The position numbers and the translations under genes were made by a program. From the NCBI GenBank assembly GCA_036559195.1, contig DATBTN010000036.1:1-45123 (forward strand): a stretch of DNA of 45,123 bases, given 5' to 3'. The stretch comes from Candidatus Baltobacteraceae bacterium (GTDB lineage: Bacteria; Vulcanimicrobiota; Vulcanimicrobiia; Vulcanimicrobiales; Vulcanimicrobiaceae). Of this stretch, positions 7,973 through 16,588 are shown piece after piece (position 1 is the stretch's first letter; every line of letters starts with the position of its first letter). The notes beneath the pieces are model-generated. The model saw nothing but the letters and a program-made list of their open reading frames with translations. It ran no database searches and was not told the origin of the DNA.

Positions 7973-9204
7973 GCGGGTCGCGCGTGCTGCTCTGCGTCAC
8001 CGGCGGGATCGCGGCGTACAAGGCGGCCGCCCTTACCAGCACGCTCGTTCAGCGTGGCGATCTGGTCGACGTGATCATGACCGCCGAAGCCGAGAAATTC
8101 GTCGGGCCGCTGACCTTCGCCGCACTCACCGGACGACCGGTGTACTCGTCGCTTTGGGATGCGCCGGAACGCATTCCGCACATTCGGTTGGTACGTGAGG
8201 CGCAGGTGGCGCTGGTCGCTCCGGCAACGGCCAACGCGATCGCGAAGCTGGCAAACGGCATTGCGGACGATCTGCTCACGACGGCGCTGCTCGCCGCGCG
8301 CATTCCGGTGCTGCTCGCGCCGGCGATGAACGACGCGATGTATCGCAGCGCGCCGACGCAGGCGAATCTCGCGCGCCTGCGCGAACGCGGCTACGCGATC
8401 GTCGAGCCCGAGTCGGGATTTCTCGCGGAACGCGAACGCGGCGTCGGCCGTCTGGCGAGCGAAGAGGCGCTGTTGGAGGCGCTCGATCGCGCGCTCGCGC
8501 GCACGCAATCGATGAGCGGTCTGCGCGTCGCCATTACGGCCGGTCCGACGCGCGAAGCGTTCGACCCCGTGCGCTTCGTGAGCAATCCGTCGACCGGAGC
8601 GATGGGCATCGCGCTCGCGCGCGAAGCGCAGCTTCGCGGAGCCGAGGTTACGCTGATTCTCGGGCCGACGCATTTAGAGCCGCCCGCCAACGTGCGCACC
8701 GTTTCGATCGCAACCGCCGACGAAATGCTCGCCGCGGCGTTGCGCGACGTGGTCGGTGCCGATCTCATTATCGCAAGCGCCGCGGTGTCGGATTACCGGC
8801 CCGCCGAGATCGCATCGCAAAAAGTAAAGAAGGGCGATGCCGGCGAGCGCGTAGAGATGATTCGCACGCCCGACGTGCTGGCGGCGCTCGCCGAACGCAA
8901 AGGCACGAGCTTTCTGGTCGGCTTCGCTGCCGAGACGCAAGCGCACGAAACCAACGCGCGCGAGAAATTGACGCGCAAACGGCTCGACGCAATCGCCGTC
9001 AACGACGTCGCCGGCGGCCGCGGATTCGGCGCCGGCCGCAACGCACTCACGCTCCTCTGGGGAACCGACGGCCGTCGCGATCTCGGCGAAGCCGGCAAAG
9101 ACGAGCTAGCCGCCCGCCTCCTCGACGCAATCGCCGTGCTTCGACAAGCTCATGCTTCGACAGGCTCCGTCCTTCGACAGGCTCAGGATGACAAAGGCTT
9201 GTGA
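7969..9204 (+). CDS. coaBC: Bifunctional phosphopantothenoylcysteine decarboxylase / synthetase
   Basis: 411 residues. The N-terminal CoaC flavoprotein half (about 1-185) shows TGGIAAYKAA, the active-site His in IPHIRLV, PATANAIAKLANGIADD and PAMNDAMYRS (the PxMNxxMW motif with Tyr in place of Trp). The CoaB half shows ITAGPTREAFDPVRFVSN (nucleotide-binding) and KVKKGDAGERVEM with the conserved K-x-K-K. The start is taken as GTG 7969, giving a 4-bp overlap with panC; a GTG at 7957 is also in frame. The last 20 or so residues (from LRQAHAS on) are translated from intergenic repeats, so the native C terminus has been replaced by repeat DNA. It converts 4'-phosphopantothenate to 4'-phosphopantetheine. 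Confidence 0.95.
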   Translation: MSGSRVLLCVTGGIAAYKAAALTSTLVQRGDLVDVIMTAEAEKFVGPLTFAALTGRPVYSSLWDAPERIPHIRLVREAQVALVAPATANAIAKLANGIADDLLTTALLAARIPVLLAPAMNDAMYRSAPTQANLARLRERGYAIVEPESGFLAERERGVGRLASEEALLEALDRALARTQSMSGLRVAITAGPTREAFDPVRFVSNPSTGAMGIALAREAQLRGAEVTLILGPTHLEPPANVRTVSIATADEMLAAALRDVVGADLIIASAAVSDYRPAEIASQKVKKGDAGERVEMIRTPDVLAALAERKGTSFLVGFAAETQAHETNAREKLTRKRLDAIAVNDVAGGRGFGAGRNALTLLWGTDGRRDLGEAGKDELAARLLDAIAVLRQAHASTGSVLRQAQDDKGL

Positions 9205-9271
9205 CCGACCTGACGGGTGCGACTTGTCATGCTGAGCTTGTCGAAGCATGAGCTTGTCGAAGCATGGGCGG
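9136..9271. repeat. Mixed flavour A/B repeats overlapping the coaBC 3' end
   Basis: Reverse flavour-A (GCTTCGACAAGCTCATGCTT), then reverse flavour-B (CCTTCGACAGGCTCAGGATG), then a forward flavour-A copy with a 16-bp tandem duplication (AGCTTGTCGAAGCATG twice). It starts inside coaBC and ends 30 bp before coaX. Confidence 0.85.
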
Positions 9272-9301
9272 GCGGCGTGGCGTGTTAGAGGGGGTGGGTG
9301 A

Positions 9302-10066
9302 ATGCTGTTAGCGATTGATGTTGGGAATACGGAGACGAAGCTCGGGTGCTTTGAGAATGGGGCGGCTGCGCTCACGCACGATTGGCGCGTTACGACGGAG
9401 TCGAAGCGGACGGCCGATGAGTACGGCGTGTTTTTTTCGCAGCTCTTTGCCAGCGCCGGTCGTAAGACGAGCGAGGTGGAGGCGGTCGTGATCGCGAGTG
9501 TCGTTCCGAAGTTGGACGCGACGCTCGAGCAAGCGTGCGAACGGTATTTCGGTGTTGCGCCGGCCTTCTTTAAAGCACATCGCCAGCGGCTCATGCCGGT
9601 CTTGACCGAACGGCCGGGCGAAGTCGGCGCCGATCTGGTGGCCGCCGCAATCGGCGCGCGCGAGATCTACGGGTCGCCGCTCATCGTCGTGAGTTACGGA
9701 ACGGCGACCGTCTTCATGGCGATCTCGCCGAAAGGTGAATACCTCGGCACGGCGATCGCGCCCGGCATCAACATTTCGATCGACGCACTCGTCGGTCGGA
9801 CCGCGAAGCTGCCGCAGATCGCGCTCGAAGCACCCGGCCATGCGATCGGGCGAGACACGATCTCGTCGCTGCAGGCGGGCATCGTTTACGGTTTCGTCGG
9901 GCAAACTGAGGCGCTCGTCACACGAATGCGCGAGGAGATCGGCGTTCCGGCGCGCGTCATCGCCACCGGCGGTCTCGCGGACGCGATCGCCAAACATACG
10001 CACACGATCGACGAGGTCAACCCGCACTTGAGCCTGCTCGGTCTCCATTTGTTTCATCGAAGCTAA
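9302..10066 (+). CDS. coaX: Type III pantothenate kinase
   Basis: 254 residues, standard length for CoaX, which phosphorylates pantothenate with ATP as the first CoA step. The N-terminal phosphate-binding strand MLLAIDVGNTETKLG is intact, as are DEYG, the GxxGAD site (catalytic Asp111), GTAT and the C-terminal VIATGGLA. Two deviations stand out. The family GADR is GADL here, and the Asp of VDFGTATT, which binds the activating monovalent cation in characterised CoaX enzymes, is Ser131 in VVSYGTATVF. The enzyme may therefore differ in K+ dependence. It completes the panC-coaBC-coaX block but is separated from it by repeats. Confidence 0.93.
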   Translation: MLLAIDVGNTETKLGCFENGAAALTHDWRVTTESKRTADEYGVFFSQLFASAGRKTSEVEAVVIASVVPKLDATLEQACERYFGVAPAFFKAHRQRLMPVLTERPGEVGADLVAAAIGAREIYGSPLIVVSYGTATVFMAISPKGEYLGTAIAPGINISIDALVGRTAKLPQIALEAPGHAIGRDTISSLQAGIVYGFVGQTEALVTRMREEIGVPARVIATGGLADAIAKHTHTIDEVNPHLSLLGLHLFHRS

Positions 10067-10127
10067 ATCCGGGGTCGGCATTCCCCCGTTGTAGCGGTAT
10101 ACAAAAACCGCCCGATGGGAGGGTTGC

Positions 10128-11696
10128 ATGCGGCCACTGCGGGCCTTCTCGGTAGTTGCCCTCTTCGTATGCATGGCCGTGCTTGGCGTACTGCCGGCCT
10201 CCGCACATCCGCTCGGCAATTTTACGATCAATCACTTAGCCAAGATCGCCGTGGCGCGCGACGCGCTGCGCGTGCACTACGTGCTCGATATCGCCGAGAT
10301 CCCGACGTTCCAAATCATGCAAACCGCCGGCGGGAAATGGACGCCGGCCGTTTCGTCGGCCTGGGCGCAGAGCGAGATCGCGCTCGTGCAGCAGGGGCTG
10401 CAGATCTCCGTCGACGGCGCGCGCGCCGCGCTGCAACCCGACGGCCCGGCGCACGTACGCACGCGGCCCGGTTCCGGCGGACTCCCGATTTTGTATTGGA
10501 CCGAAAATTTCGTCGTCCCGGTCGTTACCGGTTCGGCGCATAAGGTCGCCGTCTCCGACAGCACGTATTCGGACCGGCGCATCGGCTGGAAAGATATCGT
10601 CGTCGGCGCGCAGACCGAGCCGACGCAAGAGTTACGCGTCTATCCCAGCGCCCTAATCGGTACGCCGCGACGCGTAACGAGCGCGACGTTTTCGCTGGCA
10701 CCCAGCGGCGCCATTTCGGCGATCGCCGATTCCGAAGACGCGCAGCCGCAGATCGCGAGCAGCGCGCCTTGGCTTTTTAATCCCGCCATTCTCTCGGGCA
10801 TGTTTTCGCGCCAAAATCAGACGCCGGTATGGGTATTGCTGACGATCTTGGCGGCGTTCGGCCTGGGCGCGCTGCACGCGGTCGAGCCGGGACACGGGAA
10901 AGCGCTGCTCGCTTTCACGCTCGTTGGGTCGCGCGCCACGTCGAAGCAAGCCTTGATTCTGGCCGCATCGCTGACGTTCGCGCACACCGTCGGCGTGCTG
11001 ATCCTCGGACTGCTCTTGCTCACCGCATCGAAGTTCGTTTCGGAGACGGTCTATCCGTGGATCACGCTGCTTTCGGGCGTCGCGGTTGCGGTGATCGGCG
11101 CGCGTGCGCTGGCGAAGTATATCGCGGCGCGGCGCGGGCTCAATCACGTTCACCAGCACGCTCACGATGGCGCGCATCCGCACGCGCACGGCCACGATCA
11201 CGATCGCGACCACGATAGCGCGCACGGCCACGGACACTCGCACGGGATTCCCGGCTCGCAGCCGCTCAATTTCGGCAGCGCAATCTGGGCGGCGATGAGC
11301 GGCGGTATCGCGCCGTGTCCCGCTGCGATCGTGGTCATGCTCACGGCATTGCGCCTGCATCAATTGGGGTACGGCCTGCTGCTCATCGTCGTCTTCAGCA
11401 TGGGGCTCGCCGCGGTGCTTAGCGGACTCGGCATCGGCGTGGTGCACGGCGCGTCGTGGCTCTCCAAGCGTTCGGGCTTCGAGCGGATCGTAAGGATCGG
11501 GCCGGTCGTTTCGGCGAGCGTCATCTCCGTCATCGGCGCGGTCATGGTCGGGCAAGGGTTCGTTCAGACCGGTTTTGCATCGTCGGCGGCGATCGTTGCG
11601 CTGCTCGTCATCGCGGCCGTCGCCGGCTACGCGTTCGCGCAGCAGGGGCACGGCCATCACCATCATGCGGCGCCCGCGCCCGAGGTGACGGCATGA
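10128..11696 (+). CDS. NicO/RcnA-type Ni/Co transporter with N-terminal periplasmic domain and His-rich loop
   Basis: 522 residues. A signal peptide (1-27, ending PASAHPLGNFT) leads into a periplasmic beta domain of about 200 residues that begins HPLGNFTINHLAKI, seen in one subgroup of NicO proteins. The membrane part starts near 230 with the NicO motif LGALHAVEPGHGKALLAF. A long cytosolic loop at about 338-375 contains more than a dozen His in His-Asp/Ala-Gly repeats. The second half holds SGGIAPCPAAIVVML. NicO proteins move nickel or cobalt, usually outward. The ATG at 10128 follows a clear GGGAGGG. The stop overlaps the NiCoT gene (ATGA). It heads the DUF4331 operon. Confidence 0.9.
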   Translation: MRPLRAFSVVALFVCMAVLGVLPASAHPLGNFTINHLAKIAVARDALRVHYVLDIAEIPTFQIMQTAGGKWTPAVSSAWAQSEIALVQQGLQISVDGARAALQPDGPAHVRTRPGSGGLPILYWTENFVVPVVTGSAHKVAVSDSTYSDRRIGWKDIVVGAQTEPTQELRVYPSALIGTPRRVTSATFSLAPSGAISAIADSEDAQPQIASSAPWLFNPAILSGMFSRQNQTPVWVLLTILAAFGLGALHAVEPGHGKALLAFTLVGSRATSKQALILAASLTFAHTVGVLILGLLLLTASKFVSETVYPWITLLSGVAVAVIGARALAKYIAARRGLNHVHQHAHDGAHPHAHGHDHDRDHDSAHGHGHSHGIPGSQPLNFGSAIWAAMSGGIAPCPAAIVVMLTALRLHQLGYGLLLIVVFSMGLAAVLSGLGIGVVHGASWLSKRSGFERIVRIGPVVSASVISVIGAVMVGQGFVQTGFASSAAIVALLVIAAVAGYAFAQQGHGHHHHAAPAPEVTA

Positions 11697-12493
11697 TTTT
11701 TTCGAGCGCCGCCACCGTCTTCACACTGGGTTTGCGTCACGGCGCCGATCCCGATCACCTCGCGGCGATCGATAACCTCACCCGCAATTCCGTCGAGCGA
11801 CAACCGCTGTTCAGCCGCTTTATAGGCACGCTCTTCGCGGGCGGCCACACCGTGATGGTGCTCGCCATCGCGGCGCTCGTCGGATTTCTCGGCACAAAAT
11901 TTTCCGCGAACCACGCGCTGATCGAAACGGTCGGAACGTGGATCAGCATCGTCGTGTTGCTGGTCATCGCGGGGATGAACCTGCGCCAATTGCGCAGCGG
12001 ACAAACCGACCGGATTGCGGGCGCCAAAACGCGTCTGCTGCCGACCGCCCTACGCAACGGTACGAGTGCGTGGCTGGCCGTTCCGGTCGGATTGCTTTTC
12101 GGTTTCGGTTTTGAAACATCGAGTCAGATCGCGACGTACGCAGTGGCGTTCGGTGCGGACGCCGGCGTTGCCGGGGCGCTCGTCGTCGGCTCGATGTTTT
12201 GTGCCGGCATGGTCTGTACCGATACGCTCGACTCGGTGATGATTCACCGGCTCGTGACGTATCGCGCGGGTCGTCTTCCGCGCGTCATGCGTGTGTGGAT
12301 TCTCTCCGTGACTATCTTCGCCGTCGCGGTTGCGGCGTACGAGCTCGTTCAAGTGCTCGGCTGGAAACCGCCAATTTCGGACTTAACGGTCAGTAGCATC
12401 CTCGTAGCCGGACTGCTGGGCGTCTTCGTCTGGATCTTCCTGTCGACGCGGCCAATGCGCCTCGTCGACACACCAATGGAGCAGCTACCATGA
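11693..12493 (+). CDS. NiCoT-like Ni2+/Co2+ transporter
   Basis: 266 residues with about seven membrane spans. LGLRHGADPDHLAAIDNLTR at about 12-31 corresponds to the NiCoT signature R-H-A-x-D-A-D-H in helix II, with Gly and Pro substitutions; LFAGGHTVMVL and LFGFGFETSSQIATY match the later conserved motifs. Classical NiCoT proteins import Ni or Co at high affinity. Here the gene is coupled on both sides by 4-bp overlaps (NicO upstream, DUF4331 downstream). A presumed exporter and a presumed importer in one transcript is unusual, and a specialised role of both with the DUF4331 proteins is possible. Metal specificity cannot be read from sequence. Confidence 0.88.
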   Translation: MIFSSAATVFTLGLRHGADPDHLAAIDNLTRNSVERQPLFSRFIGTLFAGGHTVMVLAIAALVGFLGTKFSANHALIETVGTWISIVVLLVIAGMNLRQLRSGQTDRIAGAKTRLLPTALRNGTSAWLAVPVGLLFGFGFETSSQIATYAVAFGADAGVAGALVVGSMFCAGMVCTDTLDSVMIHRLVTYRAGRLPRVMRVWILSVTIFAVAVAAYELVQVLGWKPPISDLTVSSILVAGLLGVFVWIFLSTRPMRLVDTPMEQLP

Positions 12494-13296
12494 AACTCAT
12501 CCGCGGAATCGCCGGTGTGTTCGCGGTTCTACTGTTGGCCGTAGCGATGTCGTTCTATTCGACACACGCTGCCCGCAGTTCGGACCACCAAGACTCGCCG
12601 ACGGTCGTTAACAATCCGATGGAAGACGTCACCGACTCGTACGTCTTTCCAGCACCGGACAAACCGGGTAACGTCGTCTTCGTAATGGACTTCTGCCCGC
12701 TCATTCCGGTCGGCTGCAATTCGCAATTCGATCCGAACGTACTCTACCAGTTCAAGATCGCCAACGTCGCGGGCGATCCCAAAGAGCATCTGGTCATTCA
12801 GATGAAGGCTAATAGTGCCGGCGCGAACCCAACGTTCACGCTCTACGGGCCATCGGCGCCGAACGAAGTCAGCACCCAAAATACGCTCGTCGCGTCGAGC
12901 GGTACCTTCGGCTTGAGCCAAAATGCCACGTTGAGCAACGGCGTCTCGGTCTTCGTCGGACCGCGGCACGACCCGTTCTTCTTCGATTTGGCGAAGTTCT
13001 TCAAGATTCTCCCGGATCGCAACTACAAGAACCAGCCCAACCCACCGCCCGGTACGGCGAGTTCGTTCAACTTCACCGATCCCAACGCGCCGGTGAAAGA
13101 CGTGCTCGGCAATTCGTACGGCAACGCCGGAGCGCTCGGCTGCGACGTTCCGGGATCGCCGAACTACAGCGCGCCGAACGATTTGCTCACGCCGTATAAC
13201 GTGATGTCGCTCGTCGTGTCGGTCCCCAAAGCCATGCTCGGCACGGCCGGCAAAATGGGCTTCTGGGTAACAGCCTCGACGCCGTCGGGATCATAG
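12490..13296 (+). CDS. DUF4331 protein, N-terminal half only (exported)
   Basis: 268 residues with a signal peptide (MKLIRGIAGVFAVLLLAVAM) and then SSDHQDSPTVVNNP, the hallmark start of DUF4331 proteins. It also carries SYVFPAPDKPGNVVFVMD, VFVGPRHDPFFFDLAKFFKI and LPDRNYKN, each with close counterparts in the full-length paralogue at 15317. It stops after the region equivalent to residues 1-240 of that paralogue; the missing C-terminal half is encoded by the next gene. DUF4331 proteins are secreted and of unknown function. The ATG overlaps the NiCoT stop by 4 bp. Confidence 0.9.
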   Translation: MKLIRGIAGVFAVLLLAVAMSFYSTHAARSSDHQDSPTVVNNPMEDVTDSYVFPAPDKPGNVVFVMDFCPLIPVGCNSQFDPNVLYQFKIANVAGDPKEHLVIQMKANSAGANPTFTLYGPSAPNEVSTQNTLVASSGTFGLSQNATLSNGVSVFVGPRHDPFFFDLAKFFKILPDRNYKNQPNPPPGTASSFNFTDPNAPVKDVLGNSYGNAGALGCDVPGSPNYSAPNDLLTPYNVMSLVVSVPKAMLGTAGKMGFWVTASTPSGS

Positions 13297-13308
13297 GGAG
13301 ATACGTAC

Positions 13309-13887
13309 ATGAAGAAACTATTGACCGGCGCCGCCGTAGCGGCAATGCTCGGCCTGGCGTTAACCGGCTGCAACGGAAACGGCCCACGCGTGCTCGGCAC
13401 ACCGACCTCGGGCAACAACACCGTCTACACGCAGACCGAACTCTTCGCCCGCCCCGCGGTTAAAGAAGGCCTCGAGATGTTCAAGGATCACGACGCGACC
13501 AATCGCGGCGAACCCTACAGCGATACGACCTTGACCAACGACATCGGCACCTTCGCCTCCACCGTTGCCAAGCGCGACGCGGCGACGACCGGTGCCCTGC
13601 AGAAGATCCTCGGACTCGACGAGATGATGTTCGATACGTCCTCGGCAGCCACGACCGCAGCCTATCTCGGCGTCGAGAGCGGCGGCGCGACGGGCAGTAC
13701 GTTCGGCGGCCGCGCGCTTAACGACGACGTGATCGACCTCGATCTGGGAGCCGTGTTCGGGAACACGCTCTCCTTGCTCAAGGTCGTCCCGGACGACCAT
13801 AAAGAGTCGCCCTGTTTGACGACCGATAACGTCGGATACGATAAGGCTAATACCGCCACGTTCCCCTACGTTCAACCGCCCGTCTAA
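13309..13887 (+). CDS. DUF4331 protein, C-terminal half as a separate lipoprotein
   Basis: 192 residues. It has its own lipoprotein signal (MKKLLTGAAVAAMLGLALTG-C, lipobox LTGC, Cys21), then a body matching the C-terminal half of the full-length paralogue: NTVYTQTELFARPAVKEGLE, DHDATNRGEPY, DVIDLDLGAVFG and VPDDHKESPCLTTDNVG. It lies 12 bp after the N-terminal-half gene with GGGAGA before its ATG. This is therefore a two-gene version of a protein that is one gene at 15317, and the second half has gained membrane anchoring. It is not a simple frameshift, because a real signal peptide and lipobox begin it. The two halves presumably assemble outside the cytoplasm. Confidence 0.9.
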   Translation: MKKLLTGAAVAAMLGLALTGCNGNGPRVLGTPTSGNNTVYTQTELFARPAVKEGLEMFKDHDATNRGEPYSDTTLTNDIGTFASTVAKRDAATTGALQKILGLDEMMFDTSSAATTAAYLGVESGGATGSTFGGRALNDDVIDLDLGAVFGNTLSLLKVVPDDHKESPCLTTDNVGYDKANTATFPYVQPPV

Positions 13888-13905
13888 CCACCGAAGGAAC
13901 TACAG

Positions 13906-15234
13906 GTGCGCCTCAGAGGCTCATTGGTCATCACGGCGGGCGCGATTCTCGCGCTCGCCGTCTGGCCGACCGTCATCGCGCTTCGCTCGCAGGCTCCGGC
14001 CGCGATCGTCGCGCCGGTGCCCGTCAATACCGACTACCTGCAGCGCGACAAAGTCATCTCGTTCGAAGAGCGGATCGTGCGTCGCGACCCGCAGGATCAG
14101 ATTACCTCGCGCATGCTCGCGCTCCAATATCTGCAGCGGTTTCGCGAGCAGGGCGACGTGGGCGATATCGAGCGCGCGCAAGCGATGGCCGAGCGTTCGA
14201 TCCGCCTTCAGCCGCAAGGCAACACCGCCGGACAGATGGGGCTCGCCTCGGCGCTGCTCGACTATCATAAGTTTCGCGCGGCCATCGGACACGAACAGGA
14301 CGCGATCGACGGCGAACCGTTCAATCAGAACGCGATCGCGCAAAAAGCGTCACTGCTCATGGAGCTGGGGCACTATCGCGATGCCGGCCGCATTCTCGCA
14401 CGCACGCCGCCGGGTCCCGAGAACCCGACCTGGGAGTCGATTCAGGCGCGCTACGACGAATTGACTGGCCGCATGAACGAGGCGCGCGCGCTGATCGCCC
14501 GTGCGGAGCGGCGCGTCGATCAAAATTATTACGAACCCGCCTACGATCGCTCGTGGTATCACATGCGCGGCGCCCAGCTCGCGTTTGAAACCGGCGACAA
14601 CGCCGCCGCCGAAAAAGAATTCGCGACCTCGCTCGCGCTGTTTCCGAATAATTACATGGCCCTGCTCTGGGAAGCGCGCTACTACCGCTCGCGCAAAGAG
14701 TGGCAGAAGTCGCTGGATGCGGCAACCAAAGGCGCGAATCTTTATCCGCTCCCGCAGTTGCTTGGCTACAAGGCCGACGCGCAGCGCGGACTGGGCGATA
14801 CGAAGGGTGCGGCGCAGACCGACGCGCTGATCCGCGCGGAGCAGCGCCTGTTTAACGTTCAGGGAATCAACGACCGGCTGCTCGCCAACTACTACGCTCA
14901 ACGCCGCATCTACCTTGGCGACGCCGTTCGCTTTGCGAAACTGGACTACCGACAGCGCGGCGACGAGATCTATTCGGACGACACCATGGGTTGGGTGCTG
15001 GCCACGACCGGAAAGTGGGCCGAGGCCCGCACCTACGCCGAGCGTGCCGTCCGTTTCAATACGCAGGACGCCGACGTACAGTACCATGCCGGGATCGTCG
15101 CGATGCACACCGGCCACGCCGCCGAGGCGAAGCGACGGCTCGAGTACGCCCTCAAACTCAATCCGCAATTCGACCCGTTCGACGCCGCCGACGCGCGCGC
15201 GCAGTTAGCAAAACGTTCGATGGCGTCTCGCTAA
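13906..15234 (+). CDS. Tetratricopeptide-repeat protein, membrane-anchored or exported
   Basis: 442 residues from GTG 13906 (GAAGGA upstream). An N-terminal hydrophobic segment (about 5-26) acts as a signal or anchor. The rest is made of helical pairs of TPR type: NTAGQMGLASALLDYHKF, QKASLLMELGHYRDAGRIL, HMRGAQLAFETGDNAAAEKE, YHAGIVAMHTGHAAEAKRR. TPR arrays bind partner proteins; its position between two DUF4331 genes suggests that it scaffolds their export or assembly. No catalytic domain is visible. Confidence 0.88.
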   Translation: MRLRGSLVITAGAILALAVWPTVIALRSQAPAAIVAPVPVNTDYLQRDKVISFEERIVRRDPQDQITSRMLALQYLQRFREQGDVGDIERAQAMAERSIRLQPQGNTAGQMGLASALLDYHKFRAAIGHEQDAIDGEPFNQNAIAQKASLLMELGHYRDAGRILARTPPGPENPTWESIQARYDELTGRMNEARALIARAERRVDQNYYEPAYDRSWYHMRGAQLAFETGDNAAAEKEFATSLALFPNNYMALLWEARYYRSRKEWQKSLDAATKGANLYPLPQLLGYKADAQRGLGDTKGAAQTDALIRAEQRLFNVQGINDRLLANYYAQRRIYLGDAVRFAKLDYRQRGDEIYSDDTMGWVLATTGKWAEARTYAERAVRFNTQDADVQYHAGIVAMHTGHAAEAKRRLEYALKLNPQFDPFDAADARAQLAKRSMASR

Positions 15235-15316
15235 AAAAGAATCCGGCGGGGCCGCCCGAGCGTTGACGGATATTCACTCCGCTTCGCACACGAAGCACTT
15301 TCGGGAGGGCTCCCTC

Positions 15317-16588
15317 GTGAAACGGCTCGCAGCCATTCTCTTATCGGCGTTTGCGATCGTGGCGCTGGCCATTACCGCGACGCTCTACACGGCTCCAAAA
15401 GCAACCAGCTCGGACCATCAAGACTCACCGCTGACGGTGAGCCGGCCCGGTGCCGATATTACCGACGTCTTCGTTTTCCCCGCCGCCAACCCGCACAACG
15501 TAGTCTTGGCGATGGACGTTCATCCGCTCATTCCACGAGGCATGTCCGGCGGCGTCGCATTCGATCCTGCCGTCATGTACCAGCTCAAGATCGACACGAC
15601 CGGCGATTTTAGAGAAGACAAGGTCATCCAGTTCCGCGCCGTCGGCGAGGGAACCGGACAACGTCTGGAAATGTACGGGCCAGTCGCGCCCGCAATGCAG
15701 GGGACTCGCTCGCGCTGGGTGGGACCGGCGGCCACGTTCTCGTTTAACCGGCGCAAGAGCTTTAGTAACGGCGTGCAAGTTTTTGCCGGACCGCGCAAGG
15801 ATCCGTTCTACTTCGATCTCGCGCAGTTCTTCAAAATTATCCCCGACCGCAATTACAAGAATCATCCTAACGTGCCCGCGCCGAGCGCGAAGTGCTTCCG
15901 CAATCCCGGCGTGGATTTCTTGAAGGACTACAACGTTCTCTCGTTCGTGGTCGAAGTTCCGCGCATTCTGCTCGCTAACCCGAAGGGCCGCGTCGGCGTC
16001 GTGCGCGTTTATGCGACGACGTCGCTCGCCAGCGGCAACAGCACCTACACGCAGGTCGAGCGTCTTGGGCGCCCGGCGATCAAGGAAGCCTTCGAAGCGT
16101 TTGGACGCCACGACACGACCAATCGCAGCGCACCGTGGGCCGATCCGTATCTCGGCAAGGACATTCTCTCGTTTATGACCTCGCCGAAGGGCGCCGGCCG
16201 CTCCATGCAACTTGGCAAGGCCGTGGAAAAAGTCCTGATCCCCGACGAACTAGCCGCCGATCTCTCGCAGGCCGGACCGGCTCGTTACCTCGCGGTTGAA
16301 ACCAACGGCAAGAGCGCTCTGCCGACCGGCATCGTCCGCGTCGTACCCGAAGCCGCACTCGGCGGCTTGAAGAAGGCGATCGGCGATCCGTACCGCCACT
16401 TCGGCGGCCGCGATCCGTCGAGTCCGGTCATCGATCTCTCGCTCGGCGTGATCTTCGGCACGCTCGGCCAGAAAGTTGGCCTCGCACCCGACGATCACAA
16501 AGACACCGCGTGCCTCACGAGCGATAACGTCACGGCCGGCGATCGCGGAACGACCGATACGTTCCCGTATATCGGCAAACCGATCTAA
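15317..16588 (+). CDS. DUF4331 protein, full length (exported)
   Basis: 423 residues. GTG 15317 is chosen because GGGAGGG lies seven bases upstream and it gives a clean signal peptide (MKRLAAILLSAFAIVALAI); a TTG at 15263 is less likely. The mature part opens with SSDHQDSPLTVSRPGADITD and includes VFAGPRKDPFYFDLAQFFKI, PDRNYKNHPNVP, STYTQVERLGRPAIKEAFEA and the ending PDDHKDTACLTSDNV. It combines in one chain what the two genes at 12490 and 13309 encode separately. Role unknown; envelope location inferred from the signal peptide. Confidence 0.92.
   Translation: MKRLAAILLSAFAIVALAITATLYTAPKATSSDHQDSPLTVSRPGADITDVFVFPAANPHNVVLAMDVHPLIPRGMSGGVAFDPAVMYQLKIDTTGDFREDKVIQFRAVGEGTGQRLEMYGPVAPAMQGTRSRWVGPAATFSFNRRKSFSNGVQVFAGPRKDPFYFDLAQFFKIIPDRNYKNHPNVPAPSAKCFRNPGVDFLKDYNVLSFVVEVPRILLANPKGRVGVVRVYATTSLASGNSTYTQVERLGRPAIKEAFEAFGRHDTTNRSAPWADPYLGKDILSFMTSPKGAGRSMQLGKAVEKVLIPDELAADLSQAGPARYLAVETNGKSALPTGIVRVVPEAALGGLKKAIGDPYRHFGGRDPSSPVIDLSLGVIFGTLGQKVGLAPDDHKDTACLTSDNVTAGDRGTTDTFPYIGKPI

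Noticed and set aside
10653-11666. 337-codon minus-strand frame opposite the NicO gene
   Set aside because: Arg/Asp-rich product without any fold; the plus strand has a signal peptide and NicO motifs.
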